The position numbers were made by a program, and so were the translations under genes. The notes beneath the pieces were generated by a model, which ran no database searches, was not told the DNA's origin, and saw only the letters and a program-made list of their open reading frames with translations. This document shows positions 1 through 7,367 of a DNA stretch of 64,000 bases, one piece after another. Origin of the DNA: Streptomyces iranensis (GTDB lineage: Bacteria; Actinomycetota; Actinomycetes; Streptomycetales; Streptomycetaceae); assembly GCF_017874715.1 (NCBI RefSeq), contig NZ_JAGGLR010000016.1:124001-188000 (forward strand), in the 5' to 3' direction. Within the stretch, counting starts at the first letter, position 1; every line of letters starts with the position of its first letter.

Positions 1-863
1 TTCCAGTTCTGGATGCCCTCGGTGTAGTGCCACATCCGGTCGCGGTTGATGATCCGTCCGCCGGCTCCCTCGGCGATGCCGAGCATATGGCCGTCCACAT
101 GGGCCGGGACCCCGGAGATCATCCGCTCGGGCGGGGAGCCGAGCCGCTCGGGCCAGTTGGCGCGGACGAGATCGTGGTTGCCGCCGATGCCGCCGGAGGT
201 GACGATCACGGCCTGGGCGCGCAGTCCGAAGGTGCCGGTGACCTCGCGGCTGCTGGGGCTGCCGCGCTCGGCCCGGCTGGGCTCCAGGATGTCGCCGGTG
301 ACGGTGTCGACCGTGCCCGCGCTGCGGGCCAGCCCCGTCACCCGGTGCCGGAAGCGCAGCTCGACCAGACCGCGGGCGGCGGCCGCCCGCACCCGCCGCT
401 CGAAGGGGGCGACGATGCCGGGTCCTGTGCCCCAGGTGATGTGGAAGCGGGGGACGGAGTTGCCGTGCCCGGTGGCGTCGTAGCCGCCGCGCTCGGCCCA
501 GCCGACCAGCGGGAACAGCCGCAGCCCCTGGGCGTGCAGCCAGGACCGCTTCTCGCCCGCCGCGAAGTCCACGTACGCCTCGGCCCAGCGGCGCGGCCAG
601 TGGTCCTCCTCGCGGTCGAACCCGGCCGTGCCCAGCCAGTCCTGCCAGGCGAGTTCGTGGCTGTCGCGGATGCGCAGACGGCGCTGCTCGGGTGAGTCGA
701 CGAGGAAGAGGCCGCCGAAGGACCAGTGGGCCTGGCCGCCGAGCGACTGCTCGGGCTCCTGGTCGAGCAGGATCACCTTACGGCCGGCGTCGGCCAGTTC
801 GGCGGTGGCCGCGAGGCCCGCGAGCCCCGCGCCGACCACGATGACATCCGCGTCGTACGCCAT
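1..863 (-). CDS. FAD-binding dehydrogenase (KstD/fumarate-reductase flavoprotein family), 3' part missing
   Basis: The reading frame opens with ATG at 863 and runs off the left edge, so about 287 N-terminal residues are visible. Residues 5-30 form a classic Rossmann dinucleotide-binding start (DADVIVVGAGLAGLAAT), followed by the acidic end of beta-2 (LLDQEPEQSLGGQ) and a W-S-F-G-G-L-F segment typical of the FAD-binding dehydrogenases related to 3-ketosteroid dehydrogenase and fumarate reductase. A second FAD motif (VIVTSGGIGGN) lies near residue 235. The family oxidises or reduces hydrophobic substrates using bound FAD, but the substrate cannot be read from the sequence. It is divergent from the gene at 1130, with a 266-bp gap. 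The substrate-binding and C-terminal part lies outside the window. Confidence 0.8.
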   Translation of the reverse strand, partial: MAYDADVIVVGAGLAGLAATAELADAGRKVILLDQEPEQSLGGQAHWSFGGLFLVDSPEQRRLRIRDSHELAWQDWLGTAGFDREEDHWPRRWAEAYVDFAAGEKRSWLHAQGLRLFPLVGWAERGGYDATGHGNSVPRFHITWGTGPGIVAPFERRVRAAAARGLVELRFRHRVTGLARSAGTVDTVTGDILEPSRAERGSPSSREVTGTFGLRAQAVIVTSGGIGGNHDLVRANWPERLGSPPERMISGVPAHVDGHMLGIAEGAGGRIINRDRMWHYTEGIQNW

Positions 864-1129
864 GGTGTGGTGTCCCGTTCTCGTGAGCCCGCCGACGCTC
901 GCCGACGGTGGGCCGGCGGGTGTGCCGGCGGTGTGCCGACGGCGTCATGACCGCGATCCTGCCTACCGGCCAGTACGGCGTCAACCCGGGGTGTGGGAGC
1001 GGTTCCCAGCCGCCGCCGTCCCCGTGCCGGACGGCCAACTCCCTCCGCGCAACCCGCGCATGGAACAAAAGGTCACATTCGTTCACCGACATTGGACAGG
1101 GTTCGACCAACCGGGCATCATCATCGACC

Positions 1130-1939
1130 ATGGCTGACCGCTCCGTTGAGCACTCAGGGCCGAGGCCCGAAGTCGAACGTCGTGTGGTGAACCCGACGCT
1201 CATCACGCCCGGCCCACAGCCCCTCGAAGCCGGGCCGCCCGCGGACGAGGCACAGGTGCTCCGCGGCGAGGTGGTCGGCCCCCGGCACGCCCGCCGCCGC
1301 CCGGCGGACAACCGGCGCAAGGCGGCCGCAGGGGCGATTCTGCTGTCGGCCACCGGCGCGGCCACCGCGCTCTTCATGCTCATGGGCAAGGACGCCCGCC
1401 AGGCGACGGCCGCCTCTGGCCACGACAGCTCGACGGCCGCGCCGGACGAGCCCGAGAGCCATGCCGTCCCGTACGCCGAGGCGGCGGCGGGCGAGACCCC
1501 GCTGCGCGGCGCCCGCGCCGAGAAGCCCAAGCCGCAGCCGCCGGCCGCCGCCCAGCCGACGGCCCAGGCCCCGGCGGGCGACCCCGCACCGGACAAGCCC
1601 GCGGCGTCGTCGTCCGGCAAGGGCCGCTCCACCCCGGCCTGGCCCGGCTGGTCGTCCCGGGGACCGGGGCAGTACGACGACTGGCAGGACGCGGTGGAGG
1701 CGTTCGACAGCTGGGCCGAGCAGCAGGAGGCCAGGCAGCGCGGCCAGGACGGCGGCTCCGGGCCGTACGGGCCGGGGCAAGGCCAGGGGCAGGGGCAGGG
1801 CCAGGGGCAGGATGGCGGTTACGGGGGCGGCTACGGCGGCGGGAACGGCTATGGCGGTGGGAACGGCTATGGCGGTGGGAACGGCTATGGCGGTGGGAAC
1901 GGCTATGGCGGCGAGTACGGGGGCGGCTACCGGCGCTGA
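1130..1939 (+). CDS. Single-pass membrane protein with Gly/Tyr/Asn repeat tail, unknown function
   Basis: 269 residues from ATG 1130; an upstream start at 908 is possible but adds a tract that looks non-coding. The N-terminal ~60 residues are basic and end in RRRPADNRRK, followed by one hydrophobic helix (about residues 63-82, AAGAILLSATGAATALFML). This fits a type II membrane anchor or uncleaved signal. The exterior part is Ala/Pro/Lys-rich and low complexity, then GQGQGQ, then four copies of a GGGNGY hexapeptide and a final EYGGGYRR. Only the topology is readable; no catalytic domain is recognised. Such repeats are usual in disordered, self-associating or wall-exposed tails. Expression and function are not supported by any partner gene: the downstream Nudix gene starts 29 bp later and may be co-transcribed. 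Confidence 0.6.
   Translation: MADRSVEHSGPRPEVERRVVNPTLITPGPQPLEAGPPADEAQVLRGEVVGPRHARRRPADNRRKAAAGAILLSATGAATALFMLMGKDARQATAASGHDSSTAAPDEPESHAVPYAEAAAGETPLRGARAEKPKPQPPAAAQPTAQAPAGDPAPDKPAASSSGKGRSTPAWPGWSSRGPGQYDDWQDAVEAFDSWAEQQEARQRGQDGGSGPYGPGQGQGQGQGQGQDGGYGGGYGGGNGYGGGNGYGGGNGYGGGNGYGGEYGGGYRR
1835..1906 (+). repeat. Four 18-bp tandem repeats inside the Gly/Tyr-rich tail
   Basis: Four nearly identical copies of GGCGGTGGGAACGGCTAT, each encoding Gly-Gly-Gly-Asn-Gly-Tyr (the first copy differs by one base). The near-identity of the DNA, including third positions, suggests recent slippage expansion. Confidence 0.9.
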
Positions 1940-1968
1940 CCGCGCCCCCGATCTGCTTGTATGGCGGT

Positions 1969-2505
1969 ATGCCTGATCAGGAACCGCCTTCCGCCAACGA
2001 ACTGCTGGACATCGTGGACGAGCGGGATCGCGTGGTGGGCCAGGCCCGACGCGGTGACGCCATGGCCCACCGGCTCCGCCACCGCTGCGTCTTCATCCAG
2101 GCCCGGGACGCCCAGGGCCGGATCTTCGTCCATCGCCGCACCGCCGAGAAGCTGGTCTTCCCCTCGCTGTACGACATGTTCGTCGGCGGGGTCGTCGGCG
2201 CGGGCGAGGGCTACGACGAGGCCGCGCTGCGCGAGGCGGAGGAGGAGCTGGGAGTGCGGGGGCTGCCCGAGCCCGTACCGCTGTTCTCGTTCCTCTACGA
2301 GACGCCTGAGCACACATGGTGGAGCCGGGTCTACGAGGTGCGCTGCGAGCTGCCGGTCGATCCGCAGACCGAGGAAGTCGCCTGGCACACGTTCCTCACC
2401 GAGGAGGAGCTGACGCGGCGGCTGCCGGAGTGGGAGTGGGTGCCGGACGGGTGGGAGGCGTACCGGCGGCTGGTGGAGTGGCGCCGTGAGAAGGTCGAAA
2501 GGTGA
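1969..2505 (+). CDS. Nudix hydrolase (IPP-isomerase-like/YfcD-type)
   Basis: 178 residues from ATG 1969; a TTG four codons upstream is less likely. It contains a complete Nudix box, G-x5-E-x7-REAEEELGV (about residues 72-94), which binds Mg2+ and the diphosphate of a nucleoside-diphosphate-X substrate. The N-terminal ELLDIVDERDRVVGQA and the PSLYDMFVGG segment are typical of the YfcD/isopentenyl-diphosphate-isomerase-like Nudix branch, but the Cys and Glu that define true isomerase are not evident, so hydrolase is preferred. Its stop overlaps the next start (GTGA at 2502), so it is probably translated with the DUF202 genes. Substrate unknown. Confidence 0.85.
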   Translation: MPDQEPPSANELLDIVDERDRVVGQARRGDAMAHRLRHRCVFIQARDAQGRIFVHRRTAEKLVFPSLYDMFVGGVVGAGEGYDEAALREAEEELGVRGLPEPVPLFSFLYETPEHTWWSRVYEVRCELPVDPQTEEVAWHTFLTEEELTRRLPEWEWVPDGWEAYRRLVEWRREKVER

Positions 2506-2954
2506 CGGATTCTTCCGGGCCCTCGGAGCCTTCCCGCCACACCGAGCCGCATGGCGGTGGCCACTTCTCAGCGGTCTCGGACATCCGGCTGTGGTTCACG
2601 CCCGAGCGGCTGCGGGAGGAGGGCGACACCCCCGACTATCGCTTCTCGCTCGCCAACGAACGGACCTTTCTGGCGTGGCTGCGCACCGCGATGGCGCTGG
2701 TGGGCGGCGGGTTCGCGGTCGACCAGTTCCTCCCGGAGACCGGCCGCCCGTTGCGGCTCACGCTGGCGCTCATGCTGCTGGCGGCCGGCGCGCTGTGCGC
2801 CCTGCGGGCCATCAGCCACTGGGTGCGCTGCGAGCGGGCCATGCGACGCGGCGAGGATCTGCCGGTGTCCCGCTTCCCGATCGTGCTGGGGCTCGCGGTC
2901 GGGGTGGTCGCACTGCTGATGGTGATCGTGGCCGCCTTCGGGTGGGGCGGGTGA
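2502..2954 (+). CDS. DUF202 (YidH-family) three-helix membrane protein
   Basis: 150 residues starting with GTG, whose last two bases are in the stop of the Nudix gene. After a 45-residue soluble N-terminus comes the DUF202 signature (DYRFSLANERTFLAWLRTAMALVGGGFA, in part), then two further hydrophobic helices (about residues 85-105 and 125-148). DUF202/YidH proteins are small inner-membrane proteins of unknown biochemical role, often encoded in pairs, as here with the gene at 2973. Confidence 0.88.
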   Translation: MTDSSGPSEPSRHTEPHGGGHFSAVSDIRLWFTPERLREEGDTPDYRFSLANERTFLAWLRTAMALVGGGFAVDQFLPETGRPLRLTLALMLLAAGALCALRAISHWVRCERAMRRGEDLPVSRFPIVLGLAVGVVALLMVIVAAFGWGG

Positions 2955-2972
2955 GCCGGGAGGTGTGAGGCG

Positions 2973-3317
2973 ATGCCGGAAGGGAAAGGGACCGACGGGT
3001 CCCGAACGCGGGACCGGGACCGGGACCCCGGCCTCCAGCCGGAGCGGACGCGGCTGGCGTGGCGCCGTACGACGCTGGCGTGCGCGGTGGCCGCCTCGCT
3101 CGCGGGTCGGCAGACGCTGCACAGCGGTATCGATCCGGCCCCGCTCGTGATCCTGGCCCTGGTCGTGCTGGCCTGGCTGGCCTTCCTGGCCCTGGCCCAC
3201 CACCGCATCCGGGCCATGCACGCGCCCCGGCCGCCCGCCCTGTCCCCGCGGGCGGCCGCGGCCGCGGTCGCGTGCACGGTCGTGCTGGCTGCGCTGGGGG
3301 CGGCGACGCTGCGATAG
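2973..3317 (+). CDS. Second DUF202 membrane protein
   Basis: 114 residues, ATG start 18 bp after the previous stop, with AGGTG about 10 bp upstream. It has the short DUF202 core: QPERTRLAWRRTTLACAVAASLA, then a second helix (PLVILALVVLAWLAFLALA) and a third at the C-terminus (AAAVACTVVLAALGAATL). It is shorter and more diverged than its upstream partner. The pair of unequal DUF202 proteins behind a Nudix gene is a tight operon. Function unknown. Confidence 0.85.
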   Translation: MPEGKGTDGSRTRDRDRDPGLQPERTRLAWRRTTLACAVAASLAGRQTLHSGIDPAPLVILALVVLAWLAFLALAHHRIRAMHAPRPPALSPRAAAAAVACTVVLAALGAATLR

Positions 3318-3751
3318 GGCTGGGCGGGGCGGGTACGGGGTCCGGCGGGCTGGGGCCGGGGGCGTAAGTGCGGCCCGGGGACGCGAGTGCGGCCCGGGGA
3401 CGCGAGTGCGGCCCGGGGACGCCTGCGGCGGGCGATTCCCCACCCCGCCCCTTCCCGAAACAAGGGGCTCCGCCCCTTGACCCCACCGGGGCTCCGCCCC
3501 GGACCCCAGCCGCACCGGTGCACACGCCGGCCCCGTGCTGTCCCACACGCCCCGGGGCGGCGCCACACACCCCACAGAACCCAGGCGGGGCCAAGGGGCG
3601 GGGCCCAGCCCGCCGCAGGCGCCCCCACCCCCACCTGAGCTCCCGGCCACGGTCCGGGGCGAAGCCCCGGCGGGGGCCAAGGGGCGGAGCCCCTTGTATC
3701 GGGAAGGGGCGGGGTGGGGGCTCAGCCCGCCGTAGGCGGGTCCGCCAGCGC
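3318..3751. repeat. Convergent intergenic region with long imperfect inverted repeat (dispersed GC palindrome family, copy A)
   Basis: No gene seen in 434 bp between converging genes. At 3368-3424 there are three tandem 19-bp copies of GTGCGGCCCGGGGACGCGA. Around 3421-3505 and, in reverse complement, 3655-3740, two arms of about 85 bp share roughly nine bases in ten. Each holds the core CCCGCCCCTTCCCG and the hairpin GGGGCTCCGCCCC. The arrangement resembles a small MITE-like or terminator-like element and could end transcription from both sides. Confidence 0.75.
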
Positions 3752-4678
3752 TCAGTCCACCGTGATGGCGATCTTGCCCCTGACGTGACCCTCCATGCTC
3801 AGACGCTGCGCGTCCGCCGTCTTCTGGAGGGGGAAGACCGCGGAGACCTCGACGCCGAGGGCGCCGCGTTCGGCGAGGTCGGTGAGGTCCTGGAGGTCGT
3901 TGGGGTCGGGGCGGACGAAGACGTAGTGGCCGCCCAGGCCGAGGACCGCGGGGTCGGCGATGGAGGCCAGGCGGCCCTCGGGGGCGAGGAGTTCGGAGGA
4001 GACGGTGAGCGCGTCGCCGCCGACGAGGTCGAGCACGGCGTCCACCCCGTTCGGGGCGAGGGCGCGGACCCGGTCGGCGAGCCCGTCCCCGTACGCGGTC
4101 GGCTCGGCCCCGAGCGCCCGCAGATACTCGTGGTTGCGCTCCCCCGCCGTGCCGATCACCCGCGCCCCCATGTGCCGGGCCAACTGCACCGCCATCGAGC
4201 CGACCCCGCCCGCCCCCGCGTGCACCAGCACCGTGTCGCCCTCGCCGACCCTCAGCGCCCGCACCAGCGTCTGGTACGCCGTCAGGCCCACCAGCGGGAT
4301 GCCCGCGGCCTGTGTGAAGGAGAGGTTCCGCGGTTTGCGGGCGAGGGTGCGGACGGGCGCGGCCACGTACTCGGCGCAGGTGCCCCGGGAGAGGAAGTCC
4401 TCCCGTACGTACCCGATCACCTCGTCACCTGGCTGGAACTCCGTCACCGCCGGGCCCGGCCGCTCCACGACCCCCGCGACGTCCCAGCCGGGGATGACCG
4501 GGAAGACCGCGTCCAGGACCGGTTCGAGATATCCGGCCTGCGCCTTCCAGTCGACGGGGTTCACGGCGGCGGCCTTGACCCTGATCAGCACGGAGTCGGG
4601 GCCGACCTTGGGCTCCGGCCGCTCCCCGTACTCCAGGATCTCGGGACCGCCGTAGCGGCGGTAGCTGATGGCCTTCAT
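3752..4678 (-). CDS. Zinc-independent MDR-family NADP-dependent oxidoreductase (quinone oxidoreductase type)
   Basis: 308 residues. N-terminal GroES-like domain begins MKAISYRRYGGPEILEY, with the AAAVNPVDWKAQAGY segment of the quinone-oxidoreductase branch. The Rossmann domain starts near residue 135 with VLVHAGAGGVGSMAVQLA, the NADPH-binding A-x-x-G-x-x-G motif. The catalytic zinc ligands of alcohol dehydrogenases are absent, so a reductive role on quinones or enones is expected. It lies downstream of the oxidoreductase at 4896-5549 on the same strand and near the HxlR gene, a common pairing for electrophile or quinone stress responses. Physiological substrate unknown. Confidence 0.87.
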   Translation of the reverse strand: MKAISYRRYGGPEILEYGERPEPKVGPDSVLIRVKAAAVNPVDWKAQAGYLEPVLDAVFPVIPGWDVAGVVERPGPAVTEFQPGDEVIGYVREDFLSRGTCAEYVAAPVRTLARKPRNLSFTQAAGIPLVGLTAYQTLVRALRVGEGDTVLVHAGAGGVGSMAVQLARHMGARVIGTAGERNHEYLRALGAEPTAYGDGLADRVRALAPNGVDAVLDLVGGDALTVSSELLAPEGRLASIADPAVLGLGGHYVFVRPDPNDLQDLTDLAERGALGVEVSAVFPLQKTADAQRLSMEGHVRGKIAITVD

Positions 4679-4699
4679 GGTGGCGCTCCTCGCGGTCTT

Positions 4700-4796
4700 C
4701 GCGGCTCGTTCGCGGGTTCGCGGCTTCGTTCACGGTTTCGTTCGCGGCTTCGTTCGCGGCTTCGTTCGCGGCTTCGTTCGTGGCTTCGCGGGTTCC
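4700..4796. repeat. 12-bp tandem repeats upstream of the MDR oxidoreductase
   Basis: Degenerate head-to-tail copies of GTTCGCGGCTTC (about seven) lie directly upstream of the start codon at 4678 on the minus strand, between it and the gene ending at 4896. They occupy the place where its leader and ribosome binding site should be, so copy number could influence expression. Confidence 0.7.
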
Positions 4797-4895
4797 CCGT
4801 CCCGGCGGCTTCTTGCCCGCTCCTCCCCTTCGACGCTCCTGCTCGCCCACCGCCACCGCAAATCCGCCCCCATCCGCGCCGCCCACGCCCGCCCG

Positions 4896-5549
4896 CTACG
4901 CCGGGTCCTGCACCGCCAGCGGCGGCAGCGCGGCGCGCGGCTCCACCCCGCCGAACCAGAAGCCCAGCAGAAACGCCACGGTGGACTCCAGCAGACGGGC
5001 CCGCTCCAGGCCGCCGCCGTCCAGCGGTACGCAGCCCATGTCGCGGACCAGGGTCCGTACGGCCTCCAGGGCGCCCTCGTCGTCCCCGCACAGCGGAACT
5101 CCCAGCGGGCCGTCGGCGAAGACCGGCGGGGTCATCCGCCACACCGCGTCCGCGCAGTGGCAGAACCCCTTCACGACCCGTGCCCCGACGGCCCGCGCCG
5201 CGATCCGCTCGGCCATGCCCGGTCCGCCGTCCGTGGCGAGGGTGAAGCGGCCGGGGACGATCGCGTTGGTGCAGTCGATCAGCGCCCGGCCGCTCAGCGT
5301 CCCCTCGGCCGCGCCCGCCGCGTCCAGGGCCGCCTCGACGCCCTCGTACGCCACCGCCAGCAGCGTCACCTCGCCGAATCCGGCGGCCTCGCGCGGGCTC
5401 CCCGCCCGCGCGCCGTGGCCGATCCGCGCGGCCAGCGCCTCCGCCTTCGGCCGCGAGCGGCCGCCGATCAGCAGCTCATGGCCCGCCCGTGCCCACTGGG
5501 TCCCCAGCGCGTCGGCCATATTGCCCGTGCCCAGCACACCGATCCGCAT
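4896..5549 (-). CDS. NADPH-dependent F420-reductase-like / NAD-binding oxidoreductase
   Basis: 217 residues from ATG 5549, chosen because GAGGAG sits 6 bp upstream on the minus strand; a start 11 codons earlier is possible. Residues 1-30 form a Rossmann fold (MRIGVLGTGNMADALGTQWA) and continue GHELLIGGRSRPKAEALA, where the Arg-Ser suggests NADP preference. The rest (LIDCTNAIVPG, VVKGFCHC, MGCVPLDGGGLERARLLE) follows the F420H2:NADP oxidoreductase / pyrroline-reductase-like family common in actinomycetes. It is divergent from the HxlR gene across a strong palindrome and probably controlled by it. Whether it uses F420 or a small ketone is not decided by the sequence. Confidence 0.78.
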   Translation of the reverse strand: MRIGVLGTGNMADALGTQWARAGHELLIGGRSRPKAEALAARIGHGARAGSPREAAGFGEVTLLAVAYEGVEAALDAAGAAEGTLSGRALIDCTNAIVPGRFTLATDGGPGMAERIAARAVGARVVKGFCHCADAVWRMTPPVFADGPLGVPLCGDDEGALEAVRTLVRDMGCVPLDGGGLERARLLESTVAFLLGFWFGGVEPRAALPPLAVQDPA

Positions 5550-5608
5550 CGCGGTCTCCTCGTTCTCGCCCGTCGTTCTCACTTGCCGAGGGCGACGACA
5601 CTAGGAAG

Positions 5609-5638
5609 TCCGTCGCACACCGTGCGGTGTGCGACGGA
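5609..5638. promoter_or_regulatory. Perfect 14-bp-arm palindrome: probable HxlR operator
   Basis: TCCGTCGCACACCG, 2-bp spacer TG, then its exact reverse complement CGGTGTGCGACGGA. It lies centrally between the divergent starts at 5549 (minus) and 5669 (plus), flanked on both sides by CTAGGA. Position and symmetry fit a dimeric winged-helix regulator controlling both promoters. Confidence 0.8.
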
Positions 5639-5668
5639 TGCGCTAGGACAGCGGCCAGGAGGTCATGA

Positions 5669-6061
5669 GTGAGCGAACCGGCGACGACAACACGGCCCAC
5701 CGCCCCGGACGGATTCATCGCCGACTGCCGGGCGCGGCTGGGTTTCGATCTGCTGGCCCGCACCTGGACCGCCGTGGTGATCTTCGGACTGCGGGAGGGG
5801 CCGCGCCGCCCCGGCGAGCTGCGCGAGGCCATCGGCGGCATCAGTGCGAAGGTGCTCAACGACACCCTGCGCCGCCTGGAGGACGACGGGCTGGTGGAGC
5901 GGCACCGGTACGCGGAGGCGCCGCCCCGGGTCGAGTACGGGCTGACCCCGCTCGGGGAGTCCCTGCTGGGGCCGATCGAGGCGCTCGGTGCCTGGTCGGT
6001 GGAGTACGGGGACGCGGTGGTCGAGGCCCAGGAGCGGGCCGAGCGGCGGCGAGGGCGGTAG
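5669..6061 (+). CDS. HxlR-family winged-helix transcriptional regulator
   Basis: 130 residues, GTG start with AGGAGG 7 bp upstream. The HxlR/MarR-like core runs from about residue 18 to 105: ADCRARLGFDLLARTWTAV, the recognition helix SAKVLNDTLRRLEDDGLVER, and the wing YAEAPPRVEYGLTPLG. Cys20 is at the position of the N-terminal redox-sensing cysteine of YodB/HypR-type members, consistent with sensing quinones or electrophiles by thiol modification. The divergent palindrome at 5609-5638 is its likely binding site; the two oxidoreductases at 3752 and 4896 are likely targets. The sensed compound is inferred, not shown. Confidence 0.88.
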   Translation: MSEPATTTRPTAPDGFIADCRARLGFDLLARTWTAVVIFGLREGPRRPGELREAIGGISAKVLNDTLRRLEDDGLVERHRYAEAPPRVEYGLTPLGESLLGPIEALGAWSVEYGDAVVEAQERAERRRGR

Positions 6062-6337
6062 GGGCGGTAGGGGCGGTCGGCCCCGCCCGGTGGCCCGCCC
6101 CGCCCCGGTTGCCCGACCGGTGGCACTCCCCGCCCTGGTTGCCCGACCGTTGGCACTCCCCGCCCCCGTTGCCCGCCCCGGTGGTTGCCCGTCCCGGGCC
6201 CGGTCTCGTAGCCCCCGGAACCGCCATGTCACACGCCTCGCACCCGAGACCCACTGGACTACATACCGACTGGTCGGCATCATGAGGCGGGACGAACGGT
6301 CCGCCCGTTCCCCGGATACGAGTACGAGAGAGGTTCG
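6062..6337. other. 276-bp intergenic leader with GGTTGCCCG repeats
   Basis: After the HxlR gene, 6100-6200 holds several degenerate copies of GGTTGCCCGNCCGGTGGCACTCCCCGCCC. No gene is seen. The TetR-type motif at 6263-6280 lies in its right half, close to the next start. Confidence 0.5.
6263..6280 (+). promoter_or_regulatory. TetR-type operator-like motif, site 1 of 3
   Basis: ATACCGACTGGTCGGCAT, a near-palindrome (ACCGAC / GTCGG half sites), 57 bp before the kinase start at 6338. The same core occurs at 11936-11952 (minus) and 43180-43197. Confidence 0.65.
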
Positions 6338-7360
6338 ATGAACGCAGGCAATCCCCCAGGGCTCGACCTCGAACGGCTCCGCGCCCACCTCGACCGCGTA
6401 CGCGCGGGGCTGGTGCGCGGGCCGCTGAGGGCCGAGCTGATCGAAGGCGGCCGCTCGAATCTCACCTACACCGTCACCGACGGCACGTCGCGCTGGGTGG
6501 TCCGCCGTCCGCCGCTGGGCCATGTGCTCGCCACCGCCCATGACATGGCGCGGGAGCACCGGGTGATCAGCGCCCTGCACCCGACGGCCGTGCCGGTGCC
6601 GGAGCCGGTGCTGCTGTGCGAGGACGAGTCGGTCATCGGATCGCCCTTCTACGTCATGGAGTTCGTGGCGGGCACCCCGTACCGCACCGCCGAGCAGCTC
6701 GCCGGCATCGGCCCGGAGCGCACCCGGGAGGTCGTGCTCTCCCTCGTCGACACGCTCGTGACGCTGCACTCCGTCGACCCGGCCGAGGTCGGGCTCGGTG
6801 ACTTCGGGCGCCCGGAGGGGTTCCTGGAGCGGCAGCTGCGCCGCTGGGGCAAGCAGCTGACCGCCTCGCGCAGCCGTGAGCTGGCCGGGATCGACGAACT
6901 GCACACCCGGCTCGCCAAGGCGCTCCCGGCCTCCCCCGCGCCCACGGTCGTGCACGGCGACTACCGCCTCGACAACGTCCTGGTGAACGCCGACGACCGG
7001 ATCACCGCGATCCTCGACTGGGAGATGTCCACGCTCGGCGATCCGCTGACCGACCTCGGACTGATCGTGATGTACAGCGGTCATCCGAATCTCGCCGACT
7101 CCCCCATCTCCTCCACCCAGGGCGCCCCCGGCCACCCCTCCACGGACGAGCTGATCCAGCGCTACGCCGAGGGTTCGGGGCGCGATGTCAGCGGCGTCTC
7201 CTGGTACACCGCCTTCGCCTACTTCAAGCTGGCGGTGATCCTCGAGGGCATCCACTACCGCTACACCCTCGGCCAGACCCTCGGCGCGGGCTTCGACCGC
7301 ATCGGCGACATCGTCCCCGCCTTCATCGACCACGGCCTCACCACCCTCCAGGAGAGCTGA
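6338..7360 (+). CDS. APH-like phosphotransferase, ACAD10/11- and LvaA-type hydroxyacyl-CoA kinase candidate
   Basis: 340 residues, the usual length of bacterial APH-family proteins paired with acyl-CoA dehydrogenases. Kinase hallmarks are clear: a Gly-rich substrate loop (EGGRSNLTYTV), the catalytic loop VVHGDYRLDNVLV near residue 205, and the metal-binding ILDWEMSTLGDPLTDLG near 226. Only 7 bp separate it from an acyl-CoA dehydrogenase gene. In animals ACAD10/11 fuse these two activities, and in Pseudomonas putida LvaA plus LvaC phosphorylate a 4-hydroxyacyl-CoA and eliminate the phosphate to give an enoyl-CoA. A role in hydroxyacid catabolism is therefore inferred. No small LvaB-like partner is encoded between the two genes. 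Aminoglycoside resistance is unlikely in this context. Confidence 0.8.
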   Translation: MNAGNPPGLDLERLRAHLDRVRAGLVRGPLRAELIEGGRSNLTYTVTDGTSRWVVRRPPLGHVLATAHDMAREHRVISALHPTAVPVPEPVLLCEDESVIGSPFYVMEFVAGTPYRTAEQLAGIGPERTREVVLSLVDTLVTLHSVDPAEVGLGDFGRPEGFLERQLRRWGKQLTASRSRELAGIDELHTRLAKALPASPAPTVVHGDYRLDNVLVNADDRITAILDWEMSTLGDPLTDLGLIVMYSGHPNLADSPISSTQGAPGHPSTDELIQRYAEGSGRDVSGVSWYTAFAYFKLAVILEGIHYRYTLGQTLGAGFDRIGDIVPAFIDHGLTTLQES

Positions 7361-7367
7361 TCCCGCC

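Noticed and set aside
3368..5245. A 625-codon plus-strand reading frame
   Set aside because: It runs antisense through the MDR oxidoreductase and through intergenic repeats; composition is Arg/Pro-rich and no domain is visible. High GC makes stop-free shadow frames common.
6338..7360. Aminoglycoside resistance kinase
   Set aside because: Neighbouring acyl-CoA dehydrogenase, SDR and ligase genes indicate a CoA-linked substrate, as in ACAD10/11 and LvaA.
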